From Lepiota brunneoincarnata (Eukaryota > Basidiomycota > Agaricomycetes > Agaricales > Agaricaceae): DNA of 64,000 nt. The position numbers were made by a program, and so were the translations under genes. The DNA is taken from contig JAEBUN010000003.1 of NCBI GenBank assembly GCA_023014365.1, forward strand, positions 682,001 through 746,000, given 5' to 3'. This document shows, piece by piece, positions 25,421 to 36,549 of the stretch (positions are counted from its first letter, which is position 1; every line of letters starts with the position of its first letter). The notes beneath the pieces are model-generated. The model saw nothing but the letters and a program-made list of their open reading frames with translations, was not told where the DNA came from and searched no databases.

Positions 25421-28400
25421 ATGCCTTCCTGGCTCAGACGCTTCACCGGCCTCAACTCCTCCAGATGGTCGGACGAAGAGGACAACCTGGGCCCTCCACT
25501 GCACATTTCTGTGAGCGAGAAGACTCAGGACTTTACAAAGTCTGGAATGCCCACCCCAACTACATCTACTGCCGCCGATCATGTCCTTCCACCACCCGCA
25601 CTGCATCCCAGCAGTACCCATCGCATCAGAACCAAGTCTGCACCGCTCGGTATTGGCGTCTACTGGACACGCCTGAAGAAGCAGCTCGGCACAGGCACTG
25701 CGCCCTCGAGCAGCTCCCTCATTGGTGACAGCGCGGCAGAAGGTAGTTACACCAGGCGACCAGAACAGCTTCTCGACGAGGACGGCGAAGTGGACGAGAT
25801 AGTTGTCGACCGCGTATGGTCTGAGGAAATTAAAACCTCGGAATCTCCCTCAGAGCACGGCGGCGCTAACATTCCACCAGTGGAAAAATCAGTCTTCGGA
25901 CATACTGGACAAACATCCGGCGCCAATGTGAGCGACCGCGAAAGCATGGTCCACGAAGGCTTCTGGAAGATTTGGAAACCTCTCGTAGTCATTCGCTACA
26001 ACTTCTATCCAACCATACAGGAGTTTTTTTTCACTCGGTTCGGAGATGAAAAGTCGGAGAGCCATTACGCTCAAGTGAGTGATACACTCTTCTCAGGGTT
26101 ATCCGCAACACTCACCTCGCTCTAATAGGAGGATTGGATTCTCAAAAAGTCCCTCGCCATCTGGGCTGCTCTCTGGCTTATCGTGAATTGGGTCCTGGGG
26201 GTTGCCTTCCTCGACAGAGACAGGGATTCCTCCCTCATTCCGGGCGATATCGTCTTCTACTTTGTGGTACGATGTCATACTCCATCGCTACATAGCTCAA
26301 GCTTGAAATCATCCGCCTTACCAGGTTGGACCCCTCCTTGCCTTCCCGGTGCTGTACGTAGTTCCCTTTGTCCGCAGCTCTCAAAAAAATTTACCTCACC
26401 GCCAGGTGGATGGTGATCTATGACTGGCCGAGAGACCGCCCCGTCTCTTATCAACTATTCCTGGTTGTTGCTATATGGGCCTGGTGAATATCTTTGCACC
26501 AATACGCTATGCGCTTTAATTCATCATTTCCAGGGGCTTTTATTTTGTTCTTTTCATGTAGGTCAGGCTTCATAATGGTGCTTCTTGATTCATCGAACAT
26601 ATACACTCAGTAAACTCTGCCACTTCTACCCACCGAAGAGCGACCCTCACAAAACAGCTGAATGTCAGAGCCGTGATTTCCTTGGCCTATTCTTCTATAC
26701 AACGGTCAGATATACATCCTTTTAAATTACTGTATCTCATCCTGAACCTAGGCTCTACAAACAATGGGTCTCTTTGGCCTGAAACTGAACAGATTGATGG
26801 CAGCAATCGGTGCATTCAGCTTCTTCGTGATGTGAGCCCAGGTTCTTGCCTTACTTATCAACTAAGTCACTAAATTATGCTACAGGACGTCCATCCTTAT
26901 GATACCTGCGAAATCAAGCTGGGTTAGAAGTAGGTCATCTCTCCGTTCCCACTTTCCCTCTTCTCTGAAGCTGGCTACCCAGACATGATCAATTTCTTCG
27001 TCTTCCACTTCTGTGAGCATCCCGGTTTGTGTTCACGGCCTGAGTTTGATCTCATCCACCCTAGTCCTCATTTATGTGCACTACATGAGGGAAAATGTGA
27101 GTGAAATATGTTGTTTTCGAACCAACTCCAACGAAGAAAAAATTAGTCGGAAAGACGCCTGTACACCCTTCGGTATCAACTCAAGATCCAGTACAAGGTT
27201 TGTTTTGCCCAGAGTCACACAGCGTCATCCCACGTTCTAAATTTGAATGTGACAGGCAACTCAGAAAGCCCAGGTTAACGAACGCAGGACAGCGGATTCC
27301 AAGAGAAGACTTACTTCGTGGGTATTCACTAACCTCAAGAGAGGCTTCACTAACGTGTATCTAGCTACGTGTTCCATGATGAGTATCATCCCTGTTGCAG
27401 TCCGCCAGCTTCGACTTATCTCCTTTTGTACCAACACAGGTCAGAGTGCCTTTGAACACTGCTCGTGAGTTGGACTATCACCAAACCTGTAAGTCTTACC
27501 AATGACGACAACTTGAATTCAGTTCTGGCAGTTCAGAATATGGAGGCATCTGGAAACATCATGAAGGACCAGGAAATTGAATTCAATGCCCTGTCTGGCA
27601 GTTTGAGCATGATGTCAAAGGGTGGGTTTTTCCGGCCGTATATTTATCAATGCAAGCTAACTTTGAGCAGTTCTCAACGATGTTCTGGATTTGTGAGTAA
27701 ATGACGCGGCATCATAGCCAGTAACTTATCATTGCCTATGGACAGCAATAAGATGGACAGCGGCAAATTCGAATCGGCTACCCGAGTAAGCTGTCTCATG
27801 CATGTATGAGGGACCGCTAAACTAATCCCCGTTATCTGTGAGCCGTATGCATTCCATCAGGTTATGCGTTCACTCCTTATTCCGCTTCGCTTGGCCACCG
27901 ACGCTCGCAATCTAACTCTGGAAACCTATCTAGACCCCAACATCGATATCGTGTGTTTTTCTCGGTATTTGTCTACTGTGCAGTGATACTGAGCGTGAGA
28001 TCTGCAGATCGCTAGAAAGGCTGCATACGAAGCACTCGGTGAGAACGCGGAGACCATCCGCCAGCACATACAACATCACCCTGATAACGACGGTGTTGTC
28101 ACTGGCGATGAGACGCGTCTAAGACAGATCGTCACCAACCTCGCCAGGTATGCCTCGCACCTACCGGCCTCTGATTTAGACACCTAGTGATTCTTATTCC
28201 GAAGCAATGCCTGTAAATTTACTCCTGCCGGAGGCAAGCTCACCATCCGAACACAACTGGTCCTTCCGATGATAGCTCTAGGAGCTGACCCGTTCGATCC
28301 GCCATCGTTATCTTTAGAAGACAGCCCCGAAGACAAACCACGATACCCGCTGTCTGCATCGCACCTTAGCCAACACGATACTGATCAGGAGAACGAGGGG

Positions 28401-30416
28401 GAACAAGAGATAATAGGATCCAGGATCAATAGTCATCGTAGCGCACCCAAATCTGGTGCCCCCCCATCGGAGACGATTGTCGTCCGGATCGAACTCGAAG
28501 ACACCGGCTATGGAATCAAACCGGGCGATATGCATAAACTTTTCAGTGAGTGCGATGTCCCCTGTGCGCTATCATTAGAATTTAATATGTTTTTAGCCGC
28601 ATTTAATCAGACGGAGCAAGGAAGGCAGCAGGGTGAGCACTATGTTCTCCGCACAAAATAGTCGCAACGAACAAAATGTTTGTAGGCGGAAAGGGAACAG
28701 GACTCGGGCTCGCGTTGGTGCGGCAGATTGTCAAGTTGAGCGGAGGTAGACTGGGGGTCCAATCCAAAGTTGGTCGGGGTTCGACTTTCTGGGTTGAGCT
28801 ACCCCTCGGGGTCGGTCGGGAAGCGTTGACGAATCACCCACCACCTCCCGATGCCGAAATGTCGCAAGGCTCTAGCCACGTTGAATTTGAACACGGACAG
28901 GCCTTAATACGCACAGGAAGCGCCGGGACAATGAACGAGCCTATTTCAGTGGCACCAGACGGTGCAGGAAAGTTGAGGAACACAATACCTAAATCTGCGA
29001 GGATCAACTCGGCAATGCACAACCTAATGGACCAAGGTTTGTAGGATCTCTGGTTCAAGGACACATATAATTCGTGAAGCTCATTCCTTGTTCTTTGCAT
29101 AGCTGGACGCTTCGAATTAGTACTGAGGAAGCATGATTCGAATACACCGATGCCCACAAGAGTCATAGGTGACCCGTCAACTGGTACGCAGTACTGTTCC
29201 TCAATAGATTCGTCTCAGCAATACGAGGGTTACAAAATAATAGCGCGCGGCGACAATGTTCCGACACCAAGTACTTCAAGTACTTCGACTCATGCGAGCC
29301 CAGCAACAACACCGTATCTGGAGAAGAATGGCGAGATTGTCAGTCCATACTCCAACCTTGTTGAAGCAAGCCCAAGCATAGATCGGGCTTCCCCCCCTAC
29401 TGCGAACGGAGTTTATGATGAATCCAAAACCAACGAAGCAAGACCAGAGACGTCAACACCTACAATAGCCACTGCGAAACCAAGGGCGATTCAACGACCA
29501 ACATTCGTTCAATTGCCTTCTCCAAGAACATTTACGATCGACACTCACTTACCTACATGTACGCCCTCTGCACTGTCTTCGCACTCATCGTCGAGCTCGC
29601 CACTGGTAATGTTTGACGCCAGTCATGCACGGGGGAGTCCGTCATCGATCAACGCTGGGATGAATTTCGAAGCGGCAGCTGGAATGTCAGTGCTGGTGGT
29701 GGATGACGACCCATTGACGCGGACATTGATGAAGAGAATACTGACGAGATTGGGATGCCATGTGTCTGTCGCCGAGAACGGCGAGGTGGCGTTGGAGATG
29801 ATCCTTGGACGGCGATTGAGTCTGCCGACATCGACACCATCAAGTGACTATTCAAAGAGAGAAGCGAAGCCGATATTGGAACAGGAGACGACACCGAGTT
29901 CGACATCGGCCTCAACACCAACTGGGTCAGCGAAGGAGTCCGAGGAGTACAAGTATGCTGTTGTGTTTTTGGATAATCAGATGCCGGTCATGTCGGGATT
30001 AAAGGTGGTGCAGAGATTAAGGGAGTTGGGAAGAAAAGATTTTGTCGTGGGTGTAACCGGTATGTTTCTCTGCGTTTATTTCCACCGATCAGGGAATGAC
30101 TAACCGGGACGGCTCTGCCTAGGGAACGCATTGTTGACTGGTGAGCATATGGTAGATAAGATAGCCCGGATCTATCGCTAAATATAAACCGACAGATCAA
30201 CAAGAGTATCTGGACGCTGGTGTCGACAAGTACGTAGTCTTGGCCTGTGTGTGAGGTGGCCTAGAACTTACCAACTTTGACTCTAGGGTCCTCACGAAAC
30301 CTGTACTTGAAAGGAGCCTACGTGACGTGCTGCTATGTGCAGACGACAGGAGAAAAAACATCAACCGTGAACCAAGCACGGATGCTGCTGCCGGCGATCG
30401 GCCCTCACCTTCATGA
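25421..30416 (+). CDS. Membrane hybrid histidine kinase with receiver domain
   Basis: N-terminal 215 residues are cytoplasmic-looking and Ser/Thr/acid-rich. Several membrane helices follow across short exons: [47 protein letters not shown] and [13 protein letters not shown]. The dimerisation helix carries [20 protein letters not shown], and continues [20 protein letters not shown]. The ATPase domain shows [20 protein letters not shown] (N box), [11 protein letters not shown] (G1) and [20 protein letters not shown] (G2). After a Ser/Thr-rich linker, the receiver domain has [19 protein letters not shown], the phospho-accepting Asp in [13 protein letters not shown], and the lysine in [10 protein letters not shown]. 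The stop is at 30414. The family signals through a phosphorelay to Ypd1-like carriers. Many introns, two enclosing exons of only 18 and 25 nt around the H box. Compared with the usual HE-x-R-x-P the box has one extra residue (HDEVRVP). The sensed signal is unknown. Confidence 0.85.
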
Positions 30417-30733
30417 TATGAATTCCAGCAGTTTGAACCTGGGACTCTGGCGTGTGTGTATGATATAGTTATTTTGTCCATGCTCACCCGGTTCGTCTGG
30501 CTTTTGTCGCGTGGTAATATTAATGTCATAGGTCATGATATGACTCGAGCACCACGGTGCTGTGTAATGTAGAGTAGGAATTGTAGACAAAGAAGGAAAA
30601 AATGTGTGGAAAGTAGCAAGTGACGAAATTCCCAGTACCACAAGGGATCGGCTATACCCGAGCCGAAGGGTACAGGTTGGACTTTGAACTTTGAAAGTAA
30701 ACCACTCAGGTGCCACACAATCTCAGCCTTCCA
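30417..30733. other. Intergenic spacer
   Basis: Between two plus-strand genes: 3' flank of the histidine kinase and upstream region of the Ran-binding gene. No other feature seen. Confidence 0.5.
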
Positions 30734-32940
30734 ATGCTCGGCCCAGAGGATCCTTCTGCTCAAACTGTCCCTCCAGACACACACCGCAGGAACTCGCCCC
30801 CACTCACACCCCCTTCACCGGACGCGACAGAGCCAGGTCTGTGTCTCACTTATCGCACCATTTCGCTTTCCTTTTCTCATTACACTTCTTCCCCAAAGAC
30901 CAGAAACTATCTAGGAAACGCGAAAGAGAAGTCTCACTCGAACCAGCTTCTACCCCCAAAGCCTCGGTATGTACTACACCCCGACTCATCTGTACCCTCG
31001 TCCCCCACTATTCGCCCGTTGTCGTTGTGTACTTCCCGACTCGGACCTCGTGCTGACTGCCAACATGCATCCCGACAGGACGTTGATGGGGCGGCGAGCA
31101 GTGAACACAGGGATACCCGGACACCCGCAAAGCGCAATAGACGACACTTGGAGACAACAAAGGAGGAGCCAGAGGATGCAGGAGCCAAGTCCCACTCCCA
31201 CTCGCGATCACGGTCCCGATCCCATTCGGTTTCCCCCCCTCTCGGGCTAGGTGTCTCTCCACGCCAGGAAATCAAAATCAAAGTGAGGCAGATTAGCCAG
31301 GGGGTGGAAGACCTTGGCTGGAAGGGCGTGAAGGCTGTTGATGAGGGTTCACAAGACAGTGAGATGAGGGCACCATCGACCCTGGAACCCCCCGTGGAGG
31401 TTGATGAACGACGAGAGGGCGAGGACACTCTGATTTCTGGCATGGAAACTTCTTCCTCCGCACATATGGGAGATGAGGATGTAGAGCAGTCGGCCAGCTC
31501 TGAGGCTGCTACGGCCCCTCCCTCCCTGATTCCGGTTAGCCAAACACATCTGAAAGTTAACTCAGAAAGCGGCGAAAAGGGTCTGAAACGTCGATTTGGA
31601 GAACGAGGAACTAGTCAGGGCCCGCAGGATGAGGATGGAACCCCTAATGATGCATTGGAATCTCTGAAACGTCCACGAGATGATGTGGGTGAGGACCAAA
31701 GCCCACGAGAGGCTGGAAGGCCATCTCCACCCCCTGAACCCTTGTTTCCACCCAGGCCCTCACCCCCTTCGCCCAAAGTTGCCAAATTAGTATGTTGAAT
31801 AGCTGCCTACGTTTTCATATCTCTCACTGCAAATGCATCCACAGAGTGGGTTTATGGCTTATGCTTCTACAAGCTCGCCTTTTGCATCTGTCAAAGGACA
31901 AAACATCTTCTCGGGCAAAATTTCCCCTACATCATCTCTGACTAGCCCTACCCAATCAACTCCTAGCTTGGGCAGTGCCTTTGGAGAGCCATCTACATCC
32001 CCACCAAATGCTTTGAAACGCTCCGGGTTTGAAGCCTTTGCTTCTTCCTCATCACCCTTCTCATCTGCTGCACGCTCAAAATCGCCAGTCCTGGGACAAG
32101 CATCCAAATTGAACAGACACAAATCACCCTCAGCTCGTAACAATTCTACCAACTCCAATCCTTTCGCATCCTACATCGGTAACAGCCAGGGGTTCGCCGT
32201 CCCGGTTCCGAAACGTGCTCGCGCGGGGTCGCCAGCGAGCTCCTCACGTAGTTCTCTGGAGAGAAACTCGACCATCAGTGCCCTGGATCCCAACAAGTCC
32301 GAGAGCGATGGAGAGGGAGATGAAGATGAAAGACACACAAGCTTTGGAGCGAGGCTTAGGGCCACAAAAGATGACGAGGACAGCGGCAAGAGCGAGGATG
32401 AGTCAAAAGTGGTTCTAACTGAACAAGAAGGTAAGAGAAAATCTATCTACCCACTCTCGACAATGATCCTTTACACGACTACAGTTGTTACCGGAGAGGA
32501 AGATGAAGAAACGATACATCAAGTTCGTGGCAAGTTATTTTCCTTGAGTGGTAATCAGTGGAAGGAAAAGGGTACTGGACTGCTGAAGTTGAATGTCAAG
32601 AGATCCGATGGGACAGGGGCTCGCCTCGGTATGTATGCCTTTTGTGCTTAAATGAATGCCTTCCTCATCGTATGCTTCCCATAGTTATGCGCAAGGAGGC
32701 CGTTTACACTTTGCTTTTGAATATTACACTATTCCCTGGAATGCGCTGCATACTGGCCCAGGATCCCCGCTACTTGCGATTTAGCGCAATCGAAAACGGT
32801 TTAACATCCCACTACAACCTTCGAGTATGTATTCTTTATGATCGTCGGTTGTCCGGTGCTAATTCGTGCTTCAGTTGTCGAATGCCAAAATCACACAGGA
32901 GTTGTTGGAGGAGATTAACGCTAATATCCCTCCAGCCTAA
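30734..32940 (+). CDS. Ran-binding domain protein, Yrb2/RanBP3-like
   Basis: The C-terminal Ran-binding domain is clear: VVTGEEDEETIHQVRGKLF, WKEKGTGLLKLNVKR, LVMRKEAVYTLLLNITLFPG and LRFSAIENGL, ending with the LSNAKITQELLEEIN helix and a stop at 32938-32940. Upstream, QKLSRKREREVSLEPAST, many FxSxSSPF-type phenylalanine repeats (SGFMAYASTSSPFASVKG, SGFEAFASSSSPFSSAAR) and KRARAGSPASSS match the Yrb2/Hba1/RanBP3 group, which acts as a Ran cofactor for Crm1-dependent nuclear export. The first exon has a basic KR-rich segment probably acting as nuclear localisation signal. GT-AG introns lie at about 30837-30899, 30969-31079, 31792-31842, 32431-32485, 32628-32685 and 32825-32874. The first ATG at 30734 (MLGPEDPSAQ) is the chosen start. 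Confidence 0.85.
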
Positions 32941-33308
32941 TTTTTGTGAAGTTATCCAGGCTGAACTTTCACAATTTATGATACGAGCTACACTTACGAT
33001 TATACTCTTGCTAGTTATTCCTTGCTTCCCTATTTTGATATTGCTCAAGAGTTGTTGGACTTCGTGTAATTGCACTTTATTGTGAGGAAGGCAAGGATTA
33101 TCGCAACAAGGAATGAACTTGATCGCAAGAGTAGGAAGCTCATTTTCGGATTCAAGGGCATCGCACTTGTATGGGAATCCTCTATACATATTATTGATGA
33201 CCTGATAAAACTTGTACATACGGGGACCGACCAGGGCGCCCCGATGCTCTTTCATCCGCGCTGCCGCGTCCTGGATACGCTGTCCTTACCATCCGACCCG
33301 GAATGTAA
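32941..33308. other. Convergent 3' spacer
   Basis: AT-rich interval between the Ran-binding gene and the minus-strand cysteine-rich gene. No convincing frame, RNA gene or repeat. Confidence 0.5.
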
Positions 33309-33736
33309 TTATTGACTGCCCGATTCCTCATCACATACACATTGTAACAAATTTACTTTACAAAGAAATGTATACCGTTCCTTTCGATCATCTGACTGCT
33401 GATTAACTTCGAGAGGTGAATGCTCAGCAATCCTGCATTGAAGCCTTTGGTTCAGGTCTATGCATAGCGGACCATTAGATACAAGACCTACACAATTTGG
33501 CTGGCCAGGTGCGCAGCACTCAAATGCAAAACCTGTTGAGCAACATATGGTGGCGCCAAGTGGGCAGCACCCTTGAGGCAATAAAATACATGGGGCACAA
33601 AGCATAAACAATAGACTCGAGATAGGCACTTACCCGTGCCACATGGTGGGCCTAACCCAGTGCAAACGGCGTCATTAGCTGGAAGAGGCCCAGCCAATAC
33701 TGTCATAGCTATGGTGAGAGGTACAAGGAACTTCAT
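33309..33736 (-). CDS. Small secreted cysteine-rich protein (candidate effector), function unknown
   Basis: Starts MKFLVPLTIAMTVLAGPLPA at 33736, a typical signal peptide with likely cleavage after the PLPA alanine. An intron of about 60 nt (about 33572-33633) joins CTGLGPPCGTG to CCPLGATICC, giving a mature domain with paired cysteines: CCPLGATICCSTGFAFECC followed by APGQPNC. The CCP-x-G-x-x-CC pattern recalls granulin- or knottin-like disulfide folds, but I do not recognise a specific family. The reading frame continues after this domain to a stop at 33309 with a less ordered tail containing three more cysteines; an additional intron there is possible. Mature size is about 100 residues or less. 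Small secreted cysteine-rich proteins in fungi often act at the host or cell surface; that is an inference here. Confidence 0.6.
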
Positions 33737-33779
33737 GTTTGAAGTGTGGAATTGCGAGGACCTGGATGCAGGATTGGGG

Positions 33780-34066
33780 AGGGCCTTCAATGCGCTCCGG
33801 GGCAGCGCTAGGGAATAATTATCAACGCGCACTACAAGCTTCCTAAAGGTCAGCTCATTGATATCTGGGCTTTGACATGGGCATATTCATGTAAATATAG
33901 GACCTACCTGTGTAGCTGGCGCTTGAATTCCCTCTCCTGATTGGATGAATGCGCCGCCAGACGCGGTAGGTCTGGGCTGGAGCAGCATATGACCACGACA
34001 ATACGCAAAACAGGACTCGTAGGAACGGGATGAGTATAGATATATATCCCTGAACGTTAAGGGGCA
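33780..34066 (-). repeat. Upstream duplication, copy A (proximal)
   Basis: This region directly upstream of the cysteine-rich gene is similar to 34198-34450. The best block is 33845-33884, where 39 of 40 bases match 34253-34292. Around it, shorter matching blocks keep the order: ggaataat-atca, the TATTTA-like element, attggatgaatg/gttggacgcac, and a tata-rich end. Offset is 408 bp, same orientation. Confidence 0.75.
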
Positions 34067-34197
34067 TCTATCTTTGCACGATTATAGGACTAGGATCATC
34101 CAAGCACCCGAAAATAAAGAGAATCATGTCAAACATGATGTGATTGAGAGTAATAAAAAGCTGCGTTGATTGGAACATGATGAGAGTACAGTGATGG

Positions 34198-34450
34198 AAG
34201 AGGGTTTTAAACGCGCTCAGGATGGCGCCGGGGAATAATCATCAGTGATTCCAAAGGTCAGCTCATTGATACCTGGGCTTTGACATGGGCATGAATACAT
34301 AAATATGTGGTTGGCGTCTGAATTATCGCTTCTGGTTGGACGCACATGTCCACTGACATGGTAGAGCCAGCCCACGACCCACGACGATCGACGAAATAGG
34401 GATTCATAAGAATTTGATAGAAGCGCAGCTATATAGCCTTGAACGCATAG
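34198..34450 (-). repeat. Upstream duplication, copy B (distal)
   Basis: Diverged direct repeat of 33780-34066. It has no intact cysteine-rich coding region downstream on the minus strand: the bases that would follow toward 34072 do not encode a CCP-x-G-x-x-CC domain. It may be a relic of a tandem gene or promoter duplication. Confidence 0.7.
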
Positions 34451-34759
34451 CATTGAAAGAGCTAATGTGCTTGAACATGGTAGATGTGATGCACATGGTG
34501 GCAGGATGAACTACCAGAGTTCAGTAGGCGACGACATTCATTCGGGGGGCTATCACGTGCTGAAAAGGCACAATTACAATTACTCTGAATGTCGCCACGA
34601 GCAGGCCTCCATACTACTTACTCCAGTCATCACTCCGGTCGTTCTCAAGCTTTAACTCAGTTTGATGTTGCTCGTAAGATCTCCTAGCGTCAAACCGTCC
34701 ATATAACGAATTTTCTAATCACGGCGGTGAAGTAGTGACACGTCAACGTTTCGATTTTC

Positions 34760-35979
34760 ATGGAACAATCCTCTCTCATCTATGGCTCTCTTGTCGCCCT
34801 TGCCGGCGGTTTTACGTCTGTGGGTATCTACTCTGGATCCTCTCGGGTGATGAACACTCTTCATCCTTGTTCTTCGAGCTGCGGGTCAGCACACACGCTG
34901 CACGTCGCGTCAACGACGACACCAACGAGGGTCAGGATTTCTGTCCTGCTCTGAAAATTTCCCTACCTATCCCCTTTGGTATGCACATAAAGAGAATAGA
35001 CCACACTGACAACTGGCTTCCAGCTTTACCTCGCTCTTTTATTTTGGTCACCTTCACCCATAATCACTCATGATTCCGAGAAGAAATATCGCTCGCCCAG
35101 TTTACCCTCTACACCTCGCCCCCTGCCCTCTGTAACGGACCCAAGCTCAGTAGAACTGTCCGTCGTCGTACCAGCTTTTAACGAGAAGGAACGACTCCCG
35201 ATTATGATGGCGGAAACGATTGCCCATCTCGAATCTCTCTCTCCCAAACGCTCATACGAGATTATCATAATAGATGATGGGTCCAGCGACGGCACGTCCG
35301 ACGTTGCTTTACAGCTTGGAGCTGAGTACGCTGAGAGCAATATCCGTGTTGTTTCTCTTGTAAATAACATTGGAAAGGGTGGTGCCGTAAGGCATGGTAT
35401 GCTACATGGAGCTGGGGAACGCTTGTTGATGGTAGATGCGGATGGGGCGAGCAAGTTCTCGGATTTGGAAAAGCTGTGGGAGGCTATGGATGGGATTGCG
35501 CCGAATTATGGCGCTGCCGTTGTCGTTGGGAGTCGGGCGCACCTCGTCAAGTCTGAAGCGGTCGTTAAGGTCGGTGGATCATAATGTGCAATGACGCATG
35601 TGCTTAACTCTCCGATATCAGCGTTCGCTTTTGCGCAACATCCTTATGTACGGCCTTCACACTATCCTCAAAATCGTCGGCGTAGGACACATCAGAGACA
35701 CCCAATGTGGCTTCAAGCTCTTCTCTCGGTCGGCTGCACAACAAATATTCCCAGGCACAGCACCTCCCGACTTGGATTTTCGACGTTGAATTGCTGCTAT
35801 TGGCGAAACAGCTCCGGATACCTGTGGCAGAAGTTCCAATAGATTGGCACGAAGTCGCTGGGAGCAAACTCAATGTCGTCACGGCGTCGGTCCAGATGCT
35901 GAGGGACCTGCTCATTATTAGAGCAAATCACTTGCTGGGACGGTGGAAGGCTATACCCGCCAAACCAAAATCCGATTGA
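34760..35979 (+). CDS. ALG5: Dolichyl-phosphate beta-glucosyltransferase (Alg5), with an apparent 1-base frame break
   Basis: A GT-A family 2 glycosyltransferase that makes dolichyl-phosphate-glucose at the ER membrane for N-glycan assembly (family knowledge). Motifs: [79 protein letters not shown], then after an intron (35574-35621) [20 protein letters not shown] and [20 protein letters not shown]. Here the frame breaks: the continuation [40 protein letters not shown] and [13 protein letters not shown] is one base out, within 35751-35761, inside one exon and with no usable intron. Removing one base gives a normal Alg5. The N-terminal exon ([17 protein letters not shown], a hydrophobic anchor) starts at 34760; the intron linking it to [12 protein letters not shown] is not resolved. 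Sequence error or a damaged allele are both possible. Confidence 0.85.
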
Positions 35980-36549
35980 TCATCCCACCGTTGCTGTGTT
36001 GCTCTTACTGACCCGTCGTGTATAATTCTGGGTATTTATTCAATAGAATATGCGCATTTCTACCTCCACAAGTGATTCCCCTGCTTTAGCATGTCGAAGT
36101 TTATTCCCGCCCCGACCATTTAAAGACCCAATGATGCTCGGTGCACTTGGGTGACATTTTCGACGACTCCGTTGCGACATGTTGGCCTCAGATCCTTTCT
36201 ACCCCGTTCCTGCGTTTGAGGACCTTGTACCACATTATTTAGCTTGCCTGCACCGTTTTTTCAGTGTGCTGGTTTTAAAGTTGCTTTGCAACGACGTTAC
36301 GAATCAAAACAAAAAAAACCTTAGCGTTAACTCGGACAGTCGCGAGGTATAAGAGTTCACGAGGGAACAAAGAGGGTCGGCTAGTTCTATTGTCGACTAC
36401 AGCTGCGTTCGTGTCCGTATCAAGGGATGAGAGATGCAAGTACAAGATGTGTGCGGTAGTTAAATACAAGCAGAAGTTGAGGCAGAAACACCAAGGTCGT
36501 AACATAGTATACTAATCAGTAGATAAGAGGTCATGTAAAATCGAAAACG
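35980..36549. other. Convergent 3' spacer between ALG5 and RXT3
   Basis: About 570 bp of moderately AT-rich sequence. It should contain both 3' UTRs. No convincing frame or RNA gene. Confidence 0.5.

Noticed and set aside
33855..34453. Two similar minus-strand frames of 70 and 78 codons
   Set aside because: Their resemblance follows from the DNA duplication described; their reading frames are not conserved relative to each other and lack a recognisable signal or domain.
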